Assembly (NCBI GenBank): GCA_015494725.1
Contig: WGAR01000028.1
Span: 1-10,221, forward strand
Length of the DNA: 10,221 bases
Source: Thermodesulfobacteriaceae bacterium
Lineage (GTDB): Bacteria > Desulfobacterota > Thermodesulfobacteria > Thermodesulfobacteriales > Thermodesulfobacteriaceae
Direction: 5' to 3'
Part shown: piece by piece, positions 1 through 5,648 of the stretch
Numbering within the stretch: position 1 is the stretch's first letter
Layout of the letters: every line of letters starts with the position of its first letter
Made by a program: the position numbers and the translations under genes
The notes under the pieces: model-generated
Told to the model about the DNA's origin: nothing
The model's input: only the letters and a program-made list of their open reading frames with translations
Databases searched by the model: none

Positions 1-35
1 GGCCCCCCGGACCGCTCCTTTGCAAGGCCGGCTCC

Positions 36-947
36 CTAGGTTCGGAGATAACGCTTAAGCCCCGCCAGACCGAGGAGACCGGGAAGGAAAAGGACCCCCG
101 CCGGCGGAAGAGGCACCGCACTGAGGTGCATCCCGGCGTTCACGCTTAAGGAATCCCCCTGATAGACCGTCCCGGAGATAGAGAGACTCGCAGAAAGAGA
201 ATACCACCCCGGCTCAAGGAAATACTCATAGGCGTAGGAATACTCCCCATCACCGCTTATCCCCTGAGGATTAATCTGGTTTCCGACGTAGGCGATCTGC
301 CTTACATAACTGTCCGGCTCCCCGTTGTTGTCGGTATCCTCATACTGGTACAGATAAAAATTCCAGGTAATACTAGCACGGTTGGCATAAGAGTAATTCC
401 GGCCGTAATCGAAACCCCTATAGTTCGCAAACTCGACCACCCGCAGGGTAAGGGGCTTATCCAGATAAAAATACCCAGACTGCGAAGGATGAGCATAAAA
501 AGAGGCCCAGTCGTTAGCGCTTACATAGATGTTGGTTGAGGCTGATCCCGAGGCGGAAAGACCGCTCACCCCGTCCTTATCAAGAAAACTCCTGGACTGA
601 GACGAGGCCGTCCATCTCTGCGTTACCTTATCCAGAGGATGAGTATAGGAGTCCGAGACCTGGGCCTCGGCCGGGGGATTGTCCTGGTAAGCATCTACCG
701 CCGTATCCGCATCATCGGTTTGGGAAATTACAGAGGGCTCGAAAACATGCTTGGCTTCTCCATTACTGTAACCATTTATCTTTGCCTGTGCATCAAAGTG
801 GGCGTAATGCCAGGGAGAGCTATCGTCCCAGTAATAGGGTATGGGCGAGGCCCAGACCCCTCCCGCAAGCCCCAAACACCCTGCCACCAAAACCAAAACC
901 AAAACCCACAAAAACCCTCTCCTGTTTCCTCTTCTTACCTTTCTCAT
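36..947 (-). CDS. Secreted protein with VPLPA/PEP-CTERM-type C-terminal sorting signal
   Basis: A 303-residue exported protein of unknown function. The N-terminus has a basic stretch (MRKVRRGNRR) and a hydrophobic core at residues 11-31. A type I signal peptidase site is plausible after VWA (33); VAGC at 21-24 also satisfies a loose lipobox. The C-terminus has VPLP at 278-281, a hydrophobic helix rich in Gly and Leu, then a basic end (KRYLRT). This is the tripartite layout of VPLPA/PEP-CTERM signals, which an exosortase recognises and removes, leaving the protein at the cell surface or in extracellular matrix. Between them the chain is rich in Tyr, Ser and Asn and probably beta-rich. DTDNNGEPD (204-212) looks like a calcium-binding loop. 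The ATG has a purine-rich SD (AAGGGGGGTAAGG) directly upstream. The gene seems less GC-rich than its neighbours, as is common for surface proteins. The sorting tail is well supported; the function is not. Confidence 0.85.
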   Translation of the reverse strand: MRKVRRGNRRGFLWVLVLVLVAGCLGLAGGVWASPIPYYWDDSSPWHYAHFDAQAKINGYSNGEAKHVFEPSVISQTDDADTAVDAYQDNPPAEAQVSDSYTHPLDKVTQRWTASSQSRSFLDKDGVSGLSASGSASTNIYVSANDWASFYAHPSQSGYFYLDKPLTLRVVEFANYRGFDYGRNYSYANRASITWNFYLYQYEDTDNNGEPDSYVRQIAYVGNQINPQGISGDGEYSYAYEYFLEPGWYSLSASLSISGTVYQGDSLSVNAGMHLSAVPLPPAGVLFLPGLLGLAGLKRYLRT

Positions 948-978
948 CCTTACCCCCCTTCGAAGATTTTCTTCTCTC

Positions 979-1015
979 TTTTAACACTATATTAAAGAAT
1001 AAGAAACTTTGTCAA
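979..1015 (-). promoter_or_regulatory. Sigma-70-type promoter for the VPLPA-CTERM gene
   Basis: On the minus strand there is a perfect -35 TTGACA (1010-1015), an 18-base spacer and a -10 TATAGT (986-991). Transcription should start near 979, giving a leader of about 32 nt before the ATG at 947 that includes the purine-rich SD. This suggests the gene is transcribed by itself, not as a continuation of the upstream NTPase/thymidylate kinase operon. Confidence 0.75.
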
Positions 1016-1083
1016 GCTGAGATGAAGAGGTATAGAATGAAAATGGGATCCATCGGCAGAAAAGTGGACCTAAACTCGGCTAT

Positions 1084-2229
1084 TTAATTCCCGGCGGGGT
1101 TAAGCGGGGCTTCTTCGCCGAGATGAGCCAGGACCTCCCGGACCAGTTCCGGGAGAGGGCTTTCGGAGGATAAGGTCAGGTGTCGAAAACCGGGCAGGAT
1201 CCGGAGATAGGTTTCCCTCACCGCCCGAAGCATGGCCTCGGTCTCGTAAAGCTCCCGTTTTTCGGCCCGGCCCTTCACCCGATCGAGGGCCTTTTCCACC
1301 GGAAGATCCAGGTATATCACCAGGTCCGGCACCGGAGCCACGGTCTCGTTCTTCCGGCGAAGTTCCTCCGGATCCAGCCCCTGGCTCCCCTGATAGGCCA
1401 GGGTGGAGGGATAGTAGCGATCGCAGAGGACCATTCTGCCCTGAAGAAGGGCCGGAATGATCACCCGTTCGGCGTGTTCCCTGCGATCCCTCAGAAACAG
1501 CTCCGCAAAGGCCTGAGGAGAAAGGGGAGTCCTGCGGACCAGGTGCTCGCGGATCTTCTTCCCCCATTCCCCCTCCGTGGGTTCCCGGGTAAGAAGCACC
1601 GGCCGGCCGGCCTCCTTCAATCTCTGCCCCACCTCCCGTAACAGGGTGCTCTTCCCCGAACCGTCCAGCCCCTCAAAGACGATAAGACGCCCCGGGCGGT
1701 TGAATTCCACCAGGATCCTGGAGACCAGAAAATCCCGGTTGTCCGGAGTAACCTCGCAGAAGATAGGCCCTTCCAGCCTGAGAACCTCCTCCAGGAAGGG
1801 GACCTTCCCGTAACCCACCGAGGCCAGCAGAAGTTCCGGCCCGGCCAGAAGCTCCCGGATACGTTGACGGAAGGCCTCGGAAAAGACCTCCATCTTGCCG
1901 ATCTCATCCACCACGAAGATCACCGGCCCCGGGGCCGAGGGATCCGGCTCAAGAGAGGAAAGGGCCAGTTTCTCGAAGGTCTCCAGGAAGACCCGGTACT
2001 TACCCAGCTGGGGCCAGCCCCGGCCCTTTTTGGCCAGCCAGGCCTCCCGTCCGTCCAGGGTATAGATCTTGAAACCTATCCGCCGCCCTCCCTCCCGCAC
2101 CTCCCGGGTGACAAACCCCCTCTTGACCCCGGGAAGCTTCTGCACGATCCGCTCGATAAGGGTGGTCTTCCCGGTTCCCGGAAGACCGTGCACCAGAACC
2201 TTTTTGCGTCCGTGGTCCGGAATCCTCAT
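1084..2229 (-). CDS. tmk: THEP1-type NTPase fused to thymidylate kinase
   Basis: A two-domain protein of 381 residues. Residues ~8-176 match the THEP1 nucleoside-triphosphatase family: Walker A GLPGTGKTT (15-23), GKYRVFLETFEKLA (76-89), Walker B DEIGKME (108-114) and EVTPDNRD (159-166). Residues ~180-370 are a complete dTMP kinase: P-loop GLDGSGKST (187-195), TREPTEG (214-220), DRYYPS (270-275) and a Lys/Arg-rich lid near 317-329. dTMP kinase makes dTDP for dTTP synthesis and is essential; THEP1 proteins hydrolyse various NTPs in vitro, with unclear biological role. Normal lengths are about 170-180 and 200-210 residues, so both halves are full-size and joined with almost no linker. The ATG overlaps the Smr gene stop (ATGA, 2226-2229) and lacks a clear SD, so translation is probably coupled. 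It is the last gene of the DUF362-smr-tmk operon. No convincing intrinsic terminator follows. Confidence 0.93.
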   Translation of the reverse strand: MRIPDHGRKKVLVHGLPGTGKTTLIERIVQKLPGVKRGFVTREVREGGRRIGFKIYTLDGREAWLAKKGRGWPQLGKYRVFLETFEKLALSSLEPDPSAPGPVIFVVDEIGKMEVFSEAFRQRIRELLAGPELLLASVGYGKVPFLEEVLRLEGPIFCEVTPDNRDFLVSRILVEFNRPGRLIVFEGLDGSGKSTLLREVGQRLKEAGRPVLLTREPTEGEWGKKIREHLVRRTPLSPQAFAELFLRDRREHAERVIIPALLQGRMVLCDRYYPSTLAYQGSQGLDPEELRRKNETVAPVPDLVIYLDLPVEKALDRVKGRAEKRELYETEAMLRAVRETYLRILPGFRHLTLSSESPLPELVREVLAHLGEEAPLNPAGN

Positions 2230-2828
2230 TTTGGAGATTTCTTCCGTCGGGGCCGGGTGCTCAGAAGGACATAGGTAGCCCCCGGGCCCCCGTCACAGGG
2301 CCGCGCGCTGGCATAAGCCAGAACATGACGTCGATAGGGCCCCCGTTCCAGCCAGAACCTCACCCTCTCCTTTAACACCGGTTTGCCCGGGGAGGAAAGC
2401 CCCCGCCCGTGAATAATGAGCACACAGCGATCCCCGCGGAAGATACACTCCCGAAAGAACTCCCGCAGGGCCTCCTCCGCCTCCACCACGGTGAGACCGT
2501 GGAGATCCAGGACCCGGCTGTAGGCAATCCGCCCCTCCCGCAACCTTCGCATAAGCTCCGCCGTCACCCCCGGAGCCCGACCCTCCATGTATTCCGGGGT
2601 CTGCCAGACCCTGACCCGCAGGGGCTCCGGAGGCCAGTTTCGCTCTTCCCCCGGCGGACGGACCGAGCGGGGGACCGGCCTCCAGAAGAACTTCTCCCTG
2701 TCGCGCAGGGGGCGCACCTTCCGGAAAAACTCCTCCGGATCCTCCTCACACAGAGGTCGCTCCGGCCCGGGAGGCAGGGTCTCCCGGGCTATCTTCTCCC
2801 GCAGGATCTCAAAGGGCCGAAACCCCAT
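2226..2828 (-). CDS. Smr-domain protein, SmrB/YfcN-like
   Basis: A protein of 200 residues from the ATG at 2828. The N-terminal ~85 residues are charged and Pro/Arg-rich. YMEGRAPGVTAELMRRLREG leads into the C-terminal Smr domain, with LDLHG, VLIIHGRGLSSPGKPVLKERV and GGPGATYVLL. The LDxH and HGxG motifs are those of the MutS2-type Smr nuclease fold, and the overall layout resembles E. coli SmrB, which cleaves mRNA at collided ribosomes. A role in ribosome rescue or nucleic-acid cleavage follows from homology only. An in-frame TTG at 2843 would add MRGRE. I prefer the ATG, although its GGGAGG lies only ~3 nt upstream and the TTG has GGGAGGT directly before it, so neither SD is ideally spaced. 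It is the middle gene of a minus-strand operon and overlaps the downstream NTPase/tmk start by four bases. Confidence 0.88.
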   Translation of the reverse strand: MGFRPFEILREKIARETLPPGPERPLCEEDPEEFFRKVRPLRDREKFFWRPVPRSVRPPGEERNWPPEPLRVRVWQTPEYMEGRAPGVTAELMRRLREGRIAYSRVLDLHGLTVVEAEEALREFFRECIFRGDRCVLIIHGRGLSSPGKPVLKERVRFWLERGPYRRHVLAYASARPCDGGPGATYVLLSTRPRRKKSPK

Positions 2829-2858
2829 CTCCCTCCCCCGCAAACCTCCCGCCTTCCA

Positions 2859-2876
2859 AGCCCCTACCCTGGGGCT
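2859..2876 (-). other. Small GC-rich hairpin between DUF362 and smr genes
   Basis: A perfect 6-bp inverted repeat, AGCCCC/GGGGCT with a 6-base loop, lies 10 bases past the DUF362 stop and ahead of the smr start. No U-run follows, so it is not a standard terminator. It could be a processing or mRNA-stability element, or chance in GC-rich sequence. Confidence 0.35.
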
Positions 2877-2886
2877 CCTTCAAACC

Positions 2887-4011
2887 TTACCCCTCCTCCA
2901 AACGGATCAGCTCATACCTGCGGGTCCCCAGGCCGATCTCCTCCGCGTGTTCCAGGGTAACCTCCCAGGGGATCCCGGGATAGAGCTTCCGGAACTTGTC
3001 CTCCCCGGGGCCGGCCCCCTCGGCCCGGGAACCCGGTAGCCCGGACTCCCGATTGACGAGATCCACACTGGCCTGATCTATGGCCACCGGGTCCTCCGAG
3101 GCCAGGATACCCACATCGCGCACCAGAGGATAGTCGTTAAAGGGGTAACAGTCGCAGGCCGGGGACACCCGGAGAATAAAATTGAGAAACACCGTTCGCC
3201 CCCGCTTGGGCCGAAGCACCGCCGCCGCGTATTCGGCCATCTTGCGCATGAAAAGCTCGGCTTTTTCGTTCCACTGGACCTTGATGGCCTCCTGCGGACA
3301 GACCGCGATACATTCCCCGCAACCAATACAGCGTTTCTCGTTGATCCGGTAACGGGGTTTCTTCGTTCCCTGCGCCGGTTCTGGGGCTCCCACCGGACAG
3401 AACTCCGCACAGGTTCCGCAGGCCACACAGCGTTTCTTGTCTATCTTGGGGGCCACGGTGGAATGTTGTTCCAGCTTTCCCTTGCGGGCCGCACACCCCA
3501 TCCCCACATTCTTGATGGCTCCCCCGAAACCGGAAAGCTCGTGCCCCTTGAAATGGGTGAGCACCACCAGACCATCCGCCCGGGCCACCTCCTTGGCCAC
3601 ATAAAACTCGCGGAGCACCGGAAGCTCCAGTTCCACCCGCTCGTAGGAATTACCCCGCAGCCCGTCGGCGATTATGAGAGGCGCCCCCACCACCGCAAAA
3701 TCAAAACCGTTGCGAATGGCCGTCTCCAGATGGACCACCGCATCCGAACGACTGCCCCGGTAAAGGGTATTGGTGTCCGTAAGAAAGGGCTTGACCCCCA
3801 GGCCCCGCAGGTGATCCACCACCCTCCTTACCCACTGAGGACGAAGGTAGGCCAGGTTCCCGGCCTCTCCGAAATGGAGCTTTATCCCCACCAGCGCTCC
3901 CCTGCGAAACCGATCCCCCAGCCTCAGAGCCGCAAGAAGGGCCTCTACCTTGTCCAGAAGGGAGGTCTTTTTCTTTAAATGAAGATCCACAAAATAAACA
4001 GGACTTGCCAT
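2887..4011 (-). CDS. DUF362 protein with two [4Fe-4S] ferredoxin motifs
   Basis: A protein of 374 residues from the ATG at 4011. A DUF362 domain surrounds a bacterial-type ferredoxin insert. The N-terminal half has VGIKLHFGEAGN, TDTNTLYRGSR, THFKGHELSGFGGAIKNVGMG. Two CxxCxxCxxxCP motifs follow: CVACGTCAEFCP and CIGCGECIAVCP. The last third has SPACDCYPF, GILASEDPVAIDQAS and a C-terminal helix. It is probably a cytoplasmic iron-sulfur electron carrier or redox enzyme; no reaction is established for this family type. An in-frame GTG at 4020 would add three residues, but the ATG has a well-placed AAGGTGA, so I chose it. It is the first gene of the operon with smr and the NTPase/tmk fusion and is divergent from ahbAB, with which its promoter overlaps. 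The two extra cysteines in SPACDC may also bind metal. Confidence 0.92.
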   Translation of the reverse strand: MASPVYFVDLHLKKKTSLLDKVEALLAALRLGDRFRRGALVGIKLHFGEAGNLAYLRPQWVRRVVDHLRGLGVKPFLTDTNTLYRGSRSDAVVHLETAIRNGFDFAVVGAPLIIADGLRGNSYERVELELPVLREFYVAKEVARADGLVVLTHFKGHELSGFGGAIKNVGMGCAARKGKLEQHSTVAPKIDKKRCVACGTCAEFCPVGAPEPAQGTKKPRYRINEKRCIGCGECIAVCPQEAIKVQWNEKAELFMRKMAEYAAAVLRPKRGRTVFLNFILRVSPACDCYPFNDYPLVRDVGILASEDPVAIDQASVDLVNRESGLPGSRAEGAGPGEDKFRKLYPGIPWEVTLEHAEEIGLGTRRYELIRLEEG

Positions 4012-4015
4012 CCCC

Positions 4016-4022
4016 TTCACCT
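4016..4022 (-). promoter_or_regulatory. Ribosome binding site that selects the DUF362 ATG start
   Basis: On the minus strand AAGGTGA lies about 5 nt before the ATG at 4009-4011 and complements the 16S tail (AGGTGA). The in-frame GTG at 4018-4020 lies inside this sequence and has no SD of its own, which favours the ATG. Confidence 0.6.
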
Positions 4023-4024
4023 TA

Positions 4025-4060
4025 ATCTTTAATTAAAGCCATGGAAGCGGAGGATCGCAA
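4025..4060 (-). promoter_or_regulatory. Predicted promoter of the DUF362-smr-tmk operon
   Basis: On the minus strand: -35 TTGCGA (4055-4060, 4/6 match), a 17-base spacer and -10 TTTAAT (4032-4037, 5/6 match). The start would be near 4025, giving a short leader of about 14 nt that includes the AAGGTGA site. The -35 lies inside the ahbAB coding start, and the -10 shares bases with the ahbAB -10. Confidence 0.5.
4027..4038. promoter_or_regulatory. 12-bp perfect palindrome shared by two divergent promoters
   Basis: CTTTAATTAAAG is its own reverse complement. It contains the -10 hexamer TTTAAT in both orientations (4028-4033 plus, 4032-4037 minus). It may simply reflect two back-to-back -10 boxes, or may also bind a regulator. 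Confidence 0.5.
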
Positions 4061-5054
4061 GCTTTTAACCCTGGTCCAAAAGGAATTTCCCCTGGTGCCC
4101 CGTCCCTATGCGCTTCTGGGGGAGAACCTGGGGCTTTCCGAGGAAGAGGTCCTGGCCCGTCTGACCAGGTTGACCCGGGAGGGCATCCTCCGCCAGATAG
4201 GGGCCATCTTCAATCCCGGGGCCCTGGGCTACCGAACCACCCTGGTGGCCTTTGCCGTGCCGGAGGCCCTCCGGGAGGAGGCCGCCCGCATCATCAATCA
4301 GCACCCCGGGGTAAGCCACAATTACCTGCGGGATCATCGCTTCAATTTCTGGTTCACCCTGGCCGTACCCCCGGGGAAAGATCTGGAGGAGGAGGTAAGA
4401 GACCTGGCCCGCCGAGCCTCGGCCGAGGACTATCTTCTCCTGCCCATCAAAAGGGTCTTCCGGATCGCGGTTATCTTCGACCTGGAGGAGGGTCAGACCG
4501 GGGACGGAAACTTTACCTATGCCGGAACCACCCAGAACCCCGATCCCCGCACCGTAAAACTGGTACGGGCCACCCAGGAACCCCTGCCCCTGGTTCCCCG
4601 CCCCTTTCGGGAGGTGGCTCGCCGGGCCGAGGTCAGCGAGGAGGAACTCCTGGCCTGGATCGAGGAGATGCTCCGCAAGGGGGTCATGCGCCGGTTCGCC
4701 GGTCTGGTGCGCCACCATCGGGCCGGTTTCCGGGAAAACATCATGGTGGCCTGGCGCGTACCCGAAGCCCGGGTGGAGGAAATCGGCCGGGCTCTCGCCC
4801 GGGAACCCGGGATCACCCACTGCTACGAAAGGGTCTCTTACCCCCGATGGCCCTACAATCTCTATACCATGCTCCATGCCCCCCGAGGGATAGAAGACCG
4901 ACTCCGGGAGATCTCCCGTCGCTATGCCCTTTCGGACTTCCTGGCCCTGCGAACCCTTCGGGAATATAAAAAGATCCGGCTCAAACTCTTCCTGGAGGGA
5001 AACGGAGAAAATTCCGCAGGATCCGCACCCCCTCGGGAAGATCGTCCGAATTAA
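4041..5054 (+). CDS. ahbAB: Siroheme decarboxylase, AhbA-AhbB fusion
   Basis: A protein of 337 residues with two tandem Lrp/AsnC-like units. The first unit (~5-148) has QKEFPLVPRPYALLGENLGL, HNYLRDHRFNFWFTLAVP (93-110) and KRVFRIAVIFDLE. The second (~173-317) has QEPLPLVPRPFREVA, GVMRRFAGLVRHHRAGFREN and HCYERVSYPRWPYNLYTMLH (260-279). These are signatures of AhbA and AhbB (NirD/L/G/H group), which remove two acetate carboxyls from siroheme to give 12,18-didecarboxysiroheme. In sulfate reducers and archaea this leads to heme via AhbC and AhbD; in denitrifiers related proteins serve heme d1. Heme is the likelier product here, by context. AhbA and AhbB are usually separate ~150-170-residue subunits; here they are one chain. 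Despite the winged-helix ancestry, a regulatory role is unlikely. The C-terminal ~18 residues are low-complexity and overlap trpG on the other strand. There is no SD; see the leaderless promoter. Confidence 0.9.
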   Translation: MEAEDRKLLTLVQKEFPLVPRPYALLGENLGLSEEEVLARLTRLTREGILRQIGAIFNPGALGYRTTLVAFAVPEALREEAARIINQHPGVSHNYLRDHRFNFWFTLAVPPGKDLEEEVRDLARRASAEDYLLLPIKRVFRIAVIFDLEEGQTGDGNFTYAGTTQNPDPRTVKLVRATQEPLPLVPRPFREVARRAEVSEEELLAWIEEMLRKGVMRRFAGLVRHHRAGFRENIMVAWRVPEARVEEIGRALAREPGITHCYERVSYPRWPYNLYTMLHAPRGIEDRLREISRRYALSDFLALRTLREYKKIRLKLFLEGNGENSAGSAPPREDRPN

Positions 5055-5646
5055 AATCCCACTCGCGCGGGGGTTTGCTCAGCCGCTTCCAGGCCTCAAG
5101 CGAGGTCCCTATGGATTCCGGATGGAACTGGACTCCCTCCACCGGATATTCCCGGTGGCGTACCCCCATTATCTCCCCGTCCTCGGCCCGGGCGGTGATC
5201 GTAAGCTCCGGGGGGAGACTGGCCTCCTCGATGGCCAGCGAGTGATAACGCATGGCCTCAAAGGGGGAGGGCAGCCCCTGAAAGACCCCCCTGCCGTCGT
5301 GGGTGATCTGCGAGGTCTTGCCGTGCATGAGTCTTCGGGCCGAAACGATCCTCCCCCCGAAGGCCTCGCCGATACATTGGTGCCCCAGACAGACCCCCAG
5401 GATGGGCACCCGACCGGCCAGCACCCGGATCAACTCCACGGAAATGCCGGCCTTCTGCGGGGTGCAGGGGCCGGGGGAAATAACCACGTGGGTGGGGCGC
5501 AGCCCCTCGGCCTGGGACACGGTGATCTCGTCGTTCCGGTAAACCAGGATCTCTCCCTCCGGAAAGAGCTTTTCCAGCATCACCCCCAGGAGCTGCACCA
5601 GGTTATAGGTGAAGGAATCGTAATTGTCTATCACCAGGAGCCGCAT
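4981..5646 (-). CDS. trpG: Anthranilate synthase component II (glutamine amidotransferase)
   Basis: A class I glutamine amidotransferase of 221 residues that releases ammonia from glutamine for TrpE. It starts MRLLVIDNYDSFTYNLVQLL; the oxyanion-side motif is ISPGPCTPQKAG (56-67), the nucleophile is Cys86 in GVCLGHQ, and His175/Glu177 lie in QFHPES. The reading frame stays open 56 codons further upstream, but that stretch is the trpE 3' end in another frame, so the ATG at 5646 is the start, two bases after the trpE stop. The core ends at ILRNFL (209-214) followed by FPPGRV. Compared with the usual ~190 residues there is an extra stretch of roughly 20-25 residues between HPES and ILRNFL. The 3' 74 bases overlap ahbAB convergently. 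The PabA role in folate synthesis cannot be excluded, since some TrpG proteins serve both. Confidence 0.93.
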   Translation of the reverse strand: MRLLVIDNYDSFTYNLVQLLGVMLEKLFPEGEILVYRNDEITVSQAEGLRPTHVVISPGPCTPQKAGISVELIRVLAGRVPILGVCLGHQCIGEAFGGRIVSARRLMHGKTSQITHDGRGVFQGLPSPFEAMRYHSLAIEEASLPPELTITARAEDGEIMGVRHREYPVEGVQFHPESIGTSLEAWKRLSKPPREWDFNSDDLPEGVRILRNFLRFPPGRV

Positions 5647-5648
5647 TC

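Larger units (their letters stand above)
4005..4040 (+). promoter_or_regulatory. Predicted promoter of ahbAB, leaderless transcript
   Basis: On the plus strand: -35 TTGCCA (4005-4010, 5/6 match), a 17-base spacer and -10 TTTAAT (4028-4033, 5/6 match). Transcription should start at about 4040, essentially at the ATG at 4041. No SD is visible upstream of that ATG, which fits a leaderless message. The -35 covers the start codon of the divergent DUF362 gene. Confidence 0.6.

Noticed and set aside
1..35. GC-rich window edge after the VPLPA-CTERM stop, with CCTT-TGC-AAGG
   Set aside because: Four-base stem and truncated sequence; nothing firm can be called.
1032..1052. Possible terminator after the NTPase/tmk gene (ATGG-ATC-CCAT then TTTC on the minus strand)
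   Set aside because: Only a 4-bp stem; not convincing as an intrinsic terminator.
536..1087. Long plus-strand frame opposite the VPLPA-CTERM gene
   Set aside because: Composition is Pro/Arg-rich shadow-like, with no motif or SD; the opposite strand has a promoter, SD, signal peptide and sorting tail.
4065..4877. 270-codon minus-strand frame inside ahbAB
   Set aside because: Antisense shadow of a clear AhbA-AhbB protein in GC-rich sequence; no family motif.
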